From Dyella solisilvae (GTDB taxonomy: Bacteria; Pseudomonadota; Gammaproteobacteria; Xanthomonadales; Rhodanobacteraceae), in the NCBI RefSeq assembly GCF_003351225.1, contig NZ_QQSY01000003.1:186001-250000 (forward strand): 64,000 nucleotides of DNA, written 5' to 3'. The position numbers and the translations under genes were made by a program. Numbering within the stretch: position 1 is the stretch's first letter; every line of letters starts with the position of its first letter. Positions 8,794-17,131 of the stretch are shown here, one piece after another. The notes below the pieces were generated by a model. The model worked only from the letters and a program-made list of their open reading frames with translations. It ran no database searches and had not been told where the DNA came from.

Positions 8794-10617
8794 ATGCAAC
8801 CTCCGCGCAGCACGGGGGCACTCACGCCCATGCGACGGCCGAGGGGAGACAGCGTTCTGCACCCGCCTGCCAAACACCGCACCGATGATCCGTGGCGCGC
8901 CGTGGCGCGCACGCTGACCCGGGCCGATCTCGCCGAGATGGGTTGCTACGTGGCGCTGTCGCTTGCCACAGCGCTCGCCGGCGGCCTTGTCGCGGTATCC
9001 CTTGTCCCATTGATCCAGCCGGGACAGCCCTTGCCGCTGGCCGATCGCCTGCTCAACGCAGGTGGCCGCGTGGAACTGCAGGCTGGCGTATTCATGCTCG
9101 TCACGGCGGTGTTCGCCTTATTGCGCTGGCTGGGCGCGCGTCTCGGCGCACGCCTGGTTGGCCGATATGGCGTGCGCTTGCGCCAGCAGGTGCATGCGAG
9201 GCTACTTTCGGCGCCCCTGGCCTCGCTGGCGGACGCCAGTTCGGCCGAAATCGCCAATGTGCTGACCCACAACGTCGAAATTGCCGTGCAGGGTTTAAGC
9301 GCGCTGCTGCAACTGTTGGTGGCCGGCCTGACCTGCGCGGTGAGCCTGGCGCTGGCGTTGTGGGTGTCGCCGCCGATGCTGCTGGCCGTGCCTGTGCTGG
9401 TGGGCATGGGCCTGCTCACCGCCCGCCTGTTCGCGCACGAGCAGGCCGACGTGAGTCGAAGATACGTGACGGACATGACCAACCTGTTCTGGCACAGCGA
9501 GGACTTCCCGCGGCGCCTGCGCCATGTGCGTTCCTTCGCTCGCGAGGATGAGGAACAGGCGAGCTATGGCGACGTCACGGCTCGCCTGGGCGAAGGTTAT
9601 CGACGCCAGCTCGAACTGGTCGCGTCCGGCCGCCTGGCGCAGGAACTGCTGGCGACCGTCGGCATTGCGGTCATGTTCCTGATCGGACATCGACTGCGGG
9701 AGGTCGACCAGGCGTCGCTGATTGCCGTGTGCCTGTTGCTTGGCCGCTTGCTCCCCTATCTGGTGGCGACACGCCAGGGCTTGCAGCAACTGCGTTCGGC
9801 AGGACCGGCGCTGGCGTTGTGGCAGCGATACATGCAGCTCGCGGCGGGCGGAGCGGATGCACCCGTCAACGCGCCGACCATGTTCGCCGACGCATTGTTC
9901 ATCGAGCACCTGCGTGTGACCCCTCCCATGAAGGGGCTGACCATTGACGGGCTGGTGCTCGTTCCGGGAGGGCTGACCCTGGTGTCGGGCCTCTCGGGCA
10001 TCGGCAAGAGCAGCCTCATCGACGTGCTCGCCGGCATGATGCCGCCGCAGGCCTTCTCGGCGCGTCTTGGCGAGCGCGCCATCTCCTATGAGACCTACCG
10101 GCGACTGGTGCGCAACGGCGCCTATGTGAGTCAGAGCGTGCGTCCGTGGCAGCGCACGGTGCGCGAGTGCCTGCTGTGGGCCGCGCCGGCCGCGAGTGAG
10201 CAGTCCATGCGTGACGCGCTGGCGGATGTCGACCTGGACCGGCGACTCGCAGGATCTCCACACGGACTCGACACTGCGCTGTCCAGCGCGTCCAGCCGTT
10301 TGTCCGGAGGCGAACTGCAGCGCCTGATGTTGGCGCAGGTGATCCTGCGGCAGCCTAGTCTTGCCTTGCTCGACGAGGCCACCAGCGCGCTCGATGCGGC
10401 CGCGGAGCTGCGAGTACTGGCCGCCCTGAGGCAGCGTCTGCCACGGACCATCCTGGTGGTGGTGTCGCACCGCAGCGGTGTGGCTGCAGTGGCCGATCAG
10501 GAGTTGGTGATCGATGACGACGGCGCGGCCAGCATCATCCAGGCGACGTCCGCGCACGAAATCACTGGGGCCCCGCGAAGGCAGCCAGCCTCAGACGGTA
10601 CGCGTCGTCCTGCGTAG
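8794..10617 (+). CDS. ABC transporter, fused transmembrane and ATPase domains
   Basis: A 607-aa type-I ABC half-transporter. Residues about 45-340 contain the transmembrane helices (LSLATALAGGLVAVSLVPL, LLVAGLTCAVSLALALWVS). The ATPase has Walker A GLSGIGKSS with K405, the Q-loop AYVSQSVRPW, the signature LSGGELQRL and Walker B LALLDEATSALD (D527/E528). ATG 8794 is used; ATG 8830 is an alternative and neither has a convincing ribosome site. It lies 30 bases behind the kinase-like gene and is probably co-transcribed. No C39 peptidase domain is present, so any leader peptide would be cut elsewhere. The last 27 bases overlap the convergent Mut7-C gene. Confidence 0.9.
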   Translation: MQPPRSTGALTPMRRPRGDSVLHPPAKHRTDDPWRAVARTLTRADLAEMGCYVALSLATALAGGLVAVSLVPLIQPGQPLPLADRLLNAGGRVELQAGVFMLVTAVFALLRWLGARLGARLVGRYGVRLRQQVHARLLSAPLASLADASSAEIANVLTHNVEIAVQGLSALLQLLVAGLTCAVSLALALWVSPPMLLAVPVLVGMGLLTARLFAHEQADVSRRYVTDMTNLFWHSEDFPRRLRHVRSFAREDEEQASYGDVTARLGEGYRRQLELVASGRLAQELLATVGIAVMFLIGHRLREVDQASLIAVCLLLGRLLPYLVATRQGLQQLRSAGPALALWQRYMQLAAGGADAPVNAPTMFADALFIEHLRVTPPMKGLTIDGLVLVPGGLTLVSGLSGIGKSSLIDVLAGMMPPQAFSARLGERAISYETYRRLVRNGAYVSQSVRPWQRTVRECLLWAAPAASEQSMRDALADVDLDRRLAGSPHGLDTALSSASSRLSGGELQRLMLAQVILRQPSLALLDEATSALDAAAELRVLAALRQRLPRTILVVVSHRSGVAAVADQELVIDDDGAASIIQATSAHEITGAPRRQPASDGTRRPA

Positions 10618-11382
10618 GGATCGTGTGAGCGCTTCAAGTCGCGCGTAATGCGAGCCTCGCCAGTAGATGCGCTGGCAGCCCCGGCATTGCACGAAGCGAC
10701 GGAAGCGGGCGTAGACCCGTGCCGGAACCCGGCCGGCGACCTCAGTGCGCGGCGCCGGATGCAACGCGCCGTTACACGCGGTGCAGCGGCTGAAGGGATG
10801 CAGGTCCTTCTGCAAGGAAAAGGCGCGGATCACCTCTTCGATCTGGCGCAACGGATCGGTGGCGCGTACCCAGTGGCCGCGCGTGACGGCGCTGCGCTTG
10901 AGCAAACCCACGTCACGGGTCAGCAGGATGCGACGCTCGTGCGCGGAAATGGCGGCCAGTTGCGCGTCGTCGCATTCACGCTCATACGACGCGTCGAAGC
11001 CGAGCAGGCGCAGCCAGCGGGCGAGCGTGCCGAGGTGGACGTCCAGCACGAAGCGCGTGTGGCGCAGCGGGCGGGGTCGCAGCCGATAGAGCGGCCGCAG
11101 GTCGAAGCGCTCGAACATCGGGTAGACCGCGACCCGCTCGCCGCCGTGCAGACGGTAGGCGAAGCGTACCGAGCGGCCATCCACCAGGATCAGGTCGACT
11201 TCCGTGTGCGGCACGCCCAGCGCCTCGATGGTGTCCTTGACGGCCGGTGTGCCGTCGAAGCTGTGGCGGAACGTGCGCTTGCGCCGCATCGTGGGCAGGA
11301 AGTCGTTGAGCTCCTCGTAGAAGCGGAACTCGGCGGCATGCCTTGCACGTTCGGCGGCATGGGCGGGAGCCATCGGCGACAC
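10591..11382 (-). CDS. Mut7-C ubiquitin-fold / RNase-domain protein
   Basis: A 263-aa protein from a GTG with GGAGG eight bases upstream. Residues about 16-95 match the ubiquitin-like Mut7-C domain (FRFYEELNDFLP, VDLILVDGRSVRFAYRL). Residues about 110-255 match the Mut7-C PIN-like RNase domain, with FVLDVHLGTLARWLRLLGFD, the nuclease-type ILLTRDVGLLKR segment and two CxxC knuckles (CTAC, CRGC). This two-domain architecture is widespread in proteobacteria, and its RNA target is unknown. It is convergent with the ABC transporter and overlaps its 3' end by 27 bases. It is probably monocistronic. Confidence 0.88.
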   Translation of the reverse strand: MSPMAPAHAAERARHAAEFRFYEELNDFLPTMRRKRTFRHSFDGTPAVKDTIEALGVPHTEVDLILVDGRSVRFAYRLHGGERVAVYPMFERFDLRPLYRLRPRPLRHTRFVLDVHLGTLARWLRLLGFDASYERECDDAQLAAISAHERRILLTRDVGLLKRSAVTRGHWVRATDPLRQIEEVIRAFSLQKDLHPFSRCTACNGALHPAPRTEVAGRVPARVYARFRRFVQCRGCQRIYWRGSHYARLEALTRSLRRTTRTV

Positions 11383-11468
11383 GGCGTGATCCTCCGCGTA
11401 AGCCTTACTCCCGCCCGTTCTACACCAAGACGTGTTTGCGGGGCAGGGCGCGTCGACGCCGTGGCGCG

Positions 11469-11687
11469 CTAAAGCGACGGCGTGCCGCCTTCCGTGGTGA
11501 TGCGACGCGCCGCTATTTCACGGCTTGGTCGGTGTGCGGCGGTCTTGCCCGGCGCTTCGCCGGGCGCCTCAGGCGCCGGGCGACGGCGGCGCCGCGCGAT
11601 GGCGTGCCAGCTGAGCGCCGTCGCGCCTCCTGCGGAGCCGGCGCCGCTCAAAAGGACGAGCAGGGTTCCGATGCATGCGGGACACAT
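11469..11687 (-). CDS. Small CPACIG membrane protein
   Basis: A 72-aa protein that starts MCPACIG, followed by a hydrophobic stretch (TLLVLLSGAGSAGG) and a strongly basic tail. A GGAGA ribosome site stands about eight bases before the ATG. The start is 15 bases after the stop of the downstream DUF899 gene, so it looks like the last cistron of that operon. Short proteins beginning CPAC-hydrophobic occur next to redox proteins in proteobacteria; a link to thiol chemistry is a guess from the Cys pair. The tail composition is low-complexity, so the C-terminal part of the reading frame is less certain. Confidence 0.55.
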   Translation of the reverse strand: MCPACIGTLLVLLSGAGSAGGATALSWHAIARRRRRPAPEAPGEAPGKTAAHRPSREIAARRITTEGGTPSL

Positions 11688-11702
11688 GGCAGGTTCTCCA
11701 TG

Positions 11703-12293
11703 TCAGGAACTGGAGCAGCAACTGGGCTTGCGACCCACGGCCGGCCAGTCGCCGACGCCGCCGGGCAACATGTCGAAGAAATGCCAGAGGGCGCAGAAAT
11801 CGTCGCCGGGACTGAAGCCGGTGTCGGAAACACGGGTGATGCTGTCTCCCTCGCGGCGGAACACCGAGACACCCGGCAGCCAGCCGCCCTTGGACGAGGC
11901 GTAACCCATGTCGGCGGCAAAGCTCGAATCCGCGTGGCTCACCATCGGGAATTTCCACCCGCGGCTTTCGGCGAATTTCCTCTGCACCGTGGGGCGGTCC
12001 GGGCTGGAAACCACGAAGCCGGCGCGACTGACCACGTGCTGGTGGATGCCGTTGTAGCCGTCGGCCCAGAGCGTGCAGTAAGAGCAGGCCACGCCCATGT
12101 TGTGGATGACGATCAGGTCCTCGTGCTCGCCGAACAGTTTGGACAAGCGCACCGGCCCGTCGAAACTGGCGAGTTCATAGTCCTGCACCTGCTGCGGCTC
12201 GACCGCCGCCAGCGTTTCCCTCATCCTTTCCCGAATATTGGCGATCTGCTGGCGATAGTCGGCGAGCTTGCCGTGGACGTCCGTGTATTTCAT
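11703..12293 (-). CDS. DUF899 thioredoxin-fold protein (short paralogue)
   Basis: A 196-aa DUF899 protein. The central block LIVIHNMGVACSYCTLWADGYNGIHQHV is the family's thioredoxin-like core with a C-x-x-C variant. A WKFPMVSHADSSFAADMGY block and a C-terminal DDFCALWHFFDMLP follow. It ends with two adjacent Cys in a Ser/Lys-rich tail. Biochemistry of the family is unclear; a dithiol or peroxiredoxin-like role is inferred from fold only. It follows a longer DUF899 paralogue by 27 bases and precedes the CPACIG gene, forming a likely three-gene operon next to an ArsR-type regulator. Confidence 0.87.
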   Translation of the reverse strand: MKYTDVHGKLADYRQQIANIRERMRETLAAVEPQQVQDYELASFDGPVRLSKLFGEHEDLIVIHNMGVACSYCTLWADGYNGIHQHVVSRAGFVVSSPDRPTVQRKFAESRGWKFPMVSHADSSFAADMGYASSKGGWLPGVSVFRREGDSITRVSDTGFSPGDDFCALWHFFDMLPGGVGDWPAVGRKPSCCSSS

Positions 12294-12320
12294 GGCTGCG
12301 TACTCCGGTGGAGGGTGGAA

Positions 12321-13025
12321 TCAGCTTTCGTAGGCGATGCGGTGCTTCACCCAGGCCATGGGGAAGGGCAGGTCCTGTTCGTCGCGCCCCTTGGGCGCCA
12401 GGTCGAGGTAGTGATAGGCCGTGTTGAGCATGTCCACGCCGCGACCGTAGGTGGAATAGGTGTGGAAGATCTGGTCACCCACCCGGATGAAGGCGCTGAT
12501 GCCCGGCAGGTCGCTGCGGGTCGCTTGCTGGGTGCCGTAGTTGTAGGGGGCGCCGCCCTGCGCGAGCGCCTCGGGTGAAAACGAGACGTTGTAGTCGTAG
12601 TTGAAGTCGCCGTCGGCGGAAGAGACCCACTTGAAGGTCCAGCCGAACTCGCGCGCCTGTTCCTTCAGCTTGGCGAGTGGCGCGCGGGAGATCGCCACCA
12701 TCGAGACGTCGCGCTGGTTGAGGTGCGGGATGATGCCGTTGAAGTTGTCAGCCCAGAACGAGCAATGCTTGCAGCCGATGTCCCAGTCGGGTGCGTACAT
12801 GAAGTGATAGACGATGAGCTGGTTGTGCTTGCCGAACAGGTCGGCCAGGGTTTCCTTGCCATGCTCGCTGTCGAACACATAGGACTTTTCGACGCGTTCC
12901 CACGGCAGCTCCCGGCGTTGCCGGCTGAGCTCGTCGCGCAGGTGGGTGAATTCCTTTTCCTTGGCGAGGAAACGGGTCCTGGCTTCCAGCCATTGCTCGT
13001 GGTTCACGATGTGATGATGGGTCAT
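12321..13025 (-). CDS. DUF899 thioredoxin-fold protein (long paralogue)
   Basis: A 234-aa protein. The ATG at 13025 has a perfect GGAGGG site seven bases upstream; the frame is open further but without a signal. It carries the classical DUF899 features: the KEFTHLRDELSRQRRELPW opening, LIVYHFMYAPDWDIGCKHCSFWADNFNG with its C-x-x-C pair, FKWVSSADGDFNYDYNV, and a C-terminal DLAPKGRDE. It is the first gene of the DUF899-DUF899-CPACIG run. It lies 61 bases downstream of the ArsR-type repressor gene on the same strand and is probably controlled with it. Confidence 0.9.
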   Translation of the reverse strand: MTHHHIVNHEQWLEARTRFLAKEKEFTHLRDELSRQRRELPWERVEKSYVFDSEHGKETLADLFGKHNQLIVYHFMYAPDWDIGCKHCSFWADNFNGIIPHLNQRDVSMVAISRAPLAKLKEQAREFGWTFKWVSSADGDFNYDYNVSFSPEALAQGGAPYNYGTQQATRSDLPGISAFIRVGDQIFHTYSTYGRGVDMLNTAYHYLDLAPKGRDEQDLPFPMAWVKHRIAYES

Positions 13026-13086
13026 GACACCCTCCGTCGGATGTTTTGACACGGACTGGGTAGGCGGCGCCCGGTCCCGGGCGTTG

Positions 13087-13536
13087 CTACTTCTTGCGCG
13101 GCGTTCGAGGCGCGGCGCTTTTGCGCGGCTGTCTGGACACCGAAGCCTGCGCCTTGCGTTCATCGATGTCGGCCAGCGTGGCGGCCAGCAGGTCAAACTG
13201 CTGCTGCCAATACTTGCTATAGCGATTCATCCACACCGCCGCTTCCAGCATGGGGCCGGCGTCCAGGCTGCAGCGGCTGATGCGGCCGGTGCGCTCCTGC
13301 TGCACCAGCCCCGTGCGCACCAGTACCTGGATGTGGCGCGACACGGCCTGCAACGAGATGTCGAACGATGCGGCAAGTTCGGATACGAGCAGGGCCTGCC
13401 CATCGAGCCGCTCCAGGATCTCGCGCCGCACGGGATCGGACAGCGCGAAGAACACCTGGTCCAGGCGCGCCTGCGCCAGATCCGGGTCCTGTCCCGTGTG
13501 ATCCACCACTCGCAGCGTCGGCTGGATAGTCATCAT
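13087..13536 (-). CDS. ArsR-family winged-helix transcriptional regulator
   Basis: A 149-aa repressor-type protein. The winged helix spans about residues 24-100 (LDQVFFALSDPVRREILERL, then SELAASFDISLQAVSRHIQVL as the recognition helix, then a wing). No metal-binding Cys pair is present, as in the SdpR/aromatic-stress branch of ArsR regulators. The C-terminal tail is rich in Lys, Arg, Pro and Ser. A perfect 18-bp inverted repeat begins 12 bases before the start codon and is the obvious autoregulatory operator. DUF899 genes are often paired with such regulators. The ligand is unknown. Confidence 0.88.
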   Translation of the reverse strand: MMTIQPTLRVVDHTGQDPDLAQARLDQVFFALSDPVRREILERLDGQALLVSELAASFDISLQAVSRHIQVLVRTGLVQQERTGRISRCSLDAGPMLEAAVWMNRYSKYWQQQFDLLAATLADIDERKAQASVSRQPRKSAAPRTPRKK

Positions 13537-13547
13537 GGGGCTTTAAT

Positions 13548-13565
13548 ATCAACATCAAAGTTGAT
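13548..13565. promoter_or_regulatory. Inverted-repeat operator upstream of the ArsR-type regulator
   Basis: A perfect dyad ATCAAC-N6-GTTGAT in an otherwise AT-rich pocket, 12 bases upstream of the regulator's start. Its position across the expected promoter suggests autorepression and control of the downstream DUF899 operon. Confidence 0.6.
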
Positions 13566-13661
13566 TGTCAAGCGATATGTTGAATATTGACCCGAGTGAG
13601 ATCGGCGAAGCGCCGGGCGCCTTGCGTCCCGCGTGTCAGGGACGACCGGTATCCCGGGGAT

Positions 13662-14450
13662 TTACGACAGCCAGGCCGTCACCAACGCAAGCACCGCATC
13701 GGTACTTTCGCGATGGGGCACGTGGCCTACACCCGCGAAAATTTCAACGGTCGAATGTCCCTCGACGCGCGCGGCGATCCGCTGCGGCTGAAGGGTCGAA
13801 CCGAACTCATCCTGGTCGCCATGGATGGCGAGCACGGGGCACGTCACGCGCCGTAGCTCGTCATCGAGATTCCAGCCGGCAAAGTCGGGCGCGAGCCAGG
13901 TGCCGACCCATGCGTGCAGCACCCAGGAGGCCTTGTCGCCGTGATATCTGGCCAGACGCTCGATCTGGCCCGGCTGCCAGAACGAAACCTGCGCCTCGCG
14001 TATGCCCTGGAGCGTGCGCTCCTCGACGAATGCTTGCGCCGATTCGGTGATCAACGCGGTGCAATCCGTGGGATAGGCGGCAGCGCAGCCCACCGCCATG
14101 CCGCCGCCGACGCTATGGCCGAAGGCGACAAAAGCGTCGATCCCCAGCTGGCTGCGCAATTGACTGACGCCGTCCCGCGCTTCATCGCGAATGAAGTCTC
14201 GCTCCAGCTTGCCCGGGTGCGCATCGGACCGGCCAAAGCCCAGGCGGTCATAGGCGATGACATCGCGACCGGTCGCCTGAGCAAGCTGGGAAGGGAAATC
14301 TCGCCACAGCGCCACGCATCCCAGCGAGTCGTGGAACAACACGATGGGTGGATGCGTGTTGGCCTGCTCCGCAGGGGAAAGCCAGCGCTTGGCGTAGAGC
14401 CGGCCGTGATCGGTGTTTACCCAGTACTCCTGGGTTGGAATGGATTGCAT
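13662..14450 (-). CDS. Alpha/beta hydrolase
   Basis: A 262-aa protein. It shows the complete fold signature: the oxyanion loop LFHDSLGCVALW, the nucleophile elbow GHSVGGG, the acid in AIHGDQDEFGS and the catalytic His in GVGHVPHRES near the end. The DRLGFGRSD strand before the nucleophile is typical of the haloperoxidase/esterase branch. There is no signal peptide, so it is cytoplasmic. It sits alone between the regulator and the decarboxylase. The substrate cannot be predicted. Confidence 0.88.
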   Translation of the reverse strand: MQSIPTQEYWVNTDHGRLYAKRWLSPAEQANTHPPIVLFHDSLGCVALWRDFPSQLAQATGRDVIAYDRLGFGRSDAHPGKLERDFIRDEARDGVSQLRSQLGIDAFVAFGHSVGGGMAVGCAAAYPTDCTALITESAQAFVEERTLQGIREAQVSFWQPGQIERLARYHGDKASWVLHAWVGTWLAPDFAGWNLDDELRRVTCPVLAIHGDQDEFGSTLQPQRIAARVEGHSTVEIFAGVGHVPHRESTDAVLALVTAWLS

Positions 14451-14632
14451 GGTGATTCGTCACGCCATGGGGAGCAGGGCAGTCGCCCTTCCCGGAGCGC
14501 AAAGCGTAAGCGGAAGCGGCTCGTTCCGCACCTGCGTGGCCACCGCGCGTCGTTGGCGTGAGAAGTGTGCTGACGCCGCGCCCAGGCAGACGGTATGGCG
14601 CCAAAGTGCGTCGACGAGGGCGAGCCGCTGCC

Positions 14633-16885
14633 TCAGTCTTCCTTCACCACATAAGTGTAGAAGCGGATCCTGTCGTTCTCGGCCATCTGGTAGACGCCCT
14701 GGACTTCATACGAGAACCCCGGGAAACGGTTGCAGCTCTCCTCGAAGGCGAGGAAGTAGTCGATCATCGGCTGGGCGCGCTCGTCATAGCGCTCACCGGG
14801 CACCACGATGCCGATGCCGGGGGGATAGATCAGCGCCAGCGTCGCCGCGACCCGTCCCGTCACCTCGGTCATCGGCACGAAGTCGACGCGACCGCTGACC
14901 AGCGCCTCGTTCGCGTCGCGCGCGGACATCGCCTGCTCCGGGAAAGACTCGTAGCGGAAGCACAGTCGCTGAAGCTCCTTGACGTTCATCGACGCGTAGA
15001 AATCGTGCATCTCCTGCGCGAGCCGGCGCACCGTATAGCCCCTGTAGCGCTCCCGGTACCGGCCGCTGACGCCGGGCAATACACGATCGAGTGGACTGTC
15101 CGCCTCGTAGTGGTCCTTGAAGCGCTCAAGCGCCGCCAGCAGCATCGCCATCTTTCCCTCGCCGACTGCTGGCGTCATGAGGAACAGGATGCTGTTGAGA
15201 TCATTCTTCTCGGGAACGACGTTGTTCTCGCGCAAGTAATTGGCGAGGATGGTGGCGGGAATGCCCGTGCTGGCATAGGCCCCCGTCGCAACATCGATGC
15301 CCGGCGTGGTCAGCATCAGCTTGGTCGGATCGACCATGGCCACCTCGGGGCCGAGATGGCTGTAGCCGTGCCACTTTTCGTTGGGGTTGAGCTGCCAGTA
15401 CTGCTGTTCGCTGGCCAGCACGTCAGTGGGCACGTCTTCCCATTTCGTCAGCTCGCCCTGATAGGTGACGGTGTCTGGCACGAATGGGTTGATGAAACCG
15501 GAAAAGCGCTTGCGGATGGCCTTCCTGGCATCGATGCCGAGCCGCACCATGTCATCCCACAGCACGCGTCCCGCCTTGTCTGCGTGCATCTGCGCGTTGA
15601 CGTCGAGGCTGGAGAACAGCGGATAGAACGGCGAAGTCGACGCCTGCAACATGAACATCTCGTTGAAGCGCTTGTGGTTGAGGCGGAACGGCTGCTGGCG
15701 CATATGCGCGTCGCGCACGTGGATCTGCGAGGCCTGCGAGAAACCGGCCAGCTGCTTGTGCGTCGACTGCGTGGCGATGATGCCCGGGTCCCTGTCGGAC
15801 AGGGACAGACTCATGCCAAAGTGGTCCTTCATCAGTGGATGGAAGGCGCCAAAGCCCGCCCAGGCCTCGTCGAAATGGATGTATTCGCAAAGGTGGCCGA
15901 TCTTCTCCAGCACCTTCTTCGCGTTGTACACCGTGCCGTCGTAGGTGCACTGCTCGATGATGGCCACCCGGATCGGGCGCTCGCGCTTCCACGCGTCGGT
16001 TCCCTTGAGCCGGGGATGGTGTTTGATCTTTTCGCGGATGGAAGCCTCGTCAAAGGCCGCCCAGTCGATGGGCCCCACCATGCCGAAGCCATTGCGGTCA
16101 GTCTGCAGGTAGATCGGGATGGCACCGCCAAACACCAGCGCGCCATGGTGGTTGGACTTGTGGTTGTTGCGGTCGAACAGCACGATGTCCCGGCTGGTCA
16201 GCAGGGCGGTGTTGACCACCTTGTTGGAGGCCGAAGTGCCATTGAGCACGAAGTAGGTTCGGTCGGCGCCAAACACTCTTGCGGCTGCCTGCTGGGCGGC
16301 GAGGGCGGGACCTTCGTGGATCAGCAGGTCGCCGAGTGACACCATCGCGTTGCAGATGTCGTCGCGAAAGACGTTCTCGCCCATGTGCTCGTAGAACAGG
16401 CGGCCCACCGGGTGGCGCATGAACATCTGCCCACCCTGGTGTCCCGGGCAGGCCCAGGTGCGGTTGGCGTCGAAGTCGTACTGCATGAGGGTGCCAAAGA
16501 ACGGCGTCAGCAGGCTCGACACGTATTGCTCCATCGAAGCGAGCAGGCGCTTTTCGTAAAAATCGCGGCTCTCCAGGTCGGCGATGACGATGCCGTCCAG
16601 CGACTTCAGGTACGGCTCGGAGAAGGTCTCATCGTGGCGGTCGCTGATCATGAAGATGGGCATGCGCAGGCCGCGCTCGTCGCGGGCTTCCACCGCCGCA
16701 GGCGCCAGTTCCCGCGATACCACGATAGCGCCAAGGTCGGCGCCGGAGCGGATGGCTTCGGCTATGCCGGAGGGTTCCACCACGACGGTCTGCAGATGCA
16801 GGTCCTGCTCAAGAATATGGCTGACCTCGTAGCTTTGCTCGCCCGCCACGAGGACGCGGAAGTAGTGAGTGAATGGAATGCTCAT
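14633..16885 (-). CDS. Orn/Lys/Arg decarboxylase (fold-type I, PLP)
   Basis: A 750-aa enzyme. The start at 16885 has GGAAG nine bases before it; earlier Met codons lack a site. An N-terminal receiver-like wing domain (residues about 5-130) precedes the PLP core, whose Schiff-base lysine is K377 in ATQSTHKQLAGFSQAS. HFDEAWAGFGAFHP supplies the PLP-binding Asp and FYPLFSSLDVNAQM follows. The C-terminal domain (YPPGIGIVVPGERY) is that of SpeC/AdiA/CadA enzymes. These convert basic amino acids to polyamines or agmatine and can serve acid resistance. The substrate cannot be read from sequence alone. No antiporter gene is adjacent; the divergent side leads to a porin. Confidence 0.92.
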   Translation of the reverse strand: MSIPFTHYFRVLVAGEQSYEVSHILEQDLHLQTVVVEPSGIAEAIRSGADLGAIVVSRELAPAAVEARDERGLRMPIFMISDRHDETFSEPYLKSLDGIVIADLESRDFYEKRLLASMEQYVSSLLTPFFGTLMQYDFDANRTWACPGHQGGQMFMRHPVGRLFYEHMGENVFRDDICNAMVSLGDLLIHEGPALAAQQAAARVFGADRTYFVLNGTSASNKVVNTALLTSRDIVLFDRNNHKSNHHGALVFGGAIPIYLQTDRNGFGMVGPIDWAAFDEASIREKIKHHPRLKGTDAWKRERPIRVAIIEQCTYDGTVYNAKKVLEKIGHLCEYIHFDEAWAGFGAFHPLMKDHFGMSLSLSDRDPGIIATQSTHKQLAGFSQASQIHVRDAHMRQQPFRLNHKRFNEMFMLQASTSPFYPLFSSLDVNAQMHADKAGRVLWDDMVRLGIDARKAIRKRFSGFINPFVPDTVTYQGELTKWEDVPTDVLASEQQYWQLNPNEKWHGYSHLGPEVAMVDPTKLMLTTPGIDVATGAYASTGIPATILANYLRENNVVPEKNDLNSILFLMTPAVGEGKMAMLLAALERFKDHYEADSPLDRVLPGVSGRYRERYRGYTVRRLAQEMHDFYASMNVKELQRLCFRYESFPEQAMSARDANEALVSGRVDFVPMTEVTGRVAATLALIYPPGIGIVVPGERYDERAQPMIDYFLAFEESCNRFPGFSYEVQGVYQMAENDRIRFYTYVVKED

Positions 16886-17131
16886 GTCGGATACTTCCAT
16901 GCAGGGCCAATTAGCGTTGGACAATGCGCTCGGGGAACGGATGCCTCGCAACGCCCCCACCCGGCGTCGCCATGCGAAAGGCGTCGGTCATCGTGCGCGG
17001 CGAGACGTGAATCGGCTGAGAAGGTCGCGCGCTGATGGTGGGTCCATGACGCACGCATACGGTGCGGCATTCTTACAGTCGCGTAGCCCGCCGATGGATC
17101 GTCGTGGGCCTCCGGCTCGCAACGGAACGGC

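Noticed and set aside
14558-16339. 593-codon plus-strand frame opposite the decarboxylase
   Set aside because: Antisense shadow; the minus strand encodes a complete Orn/Lys/Arg decarboxylase.
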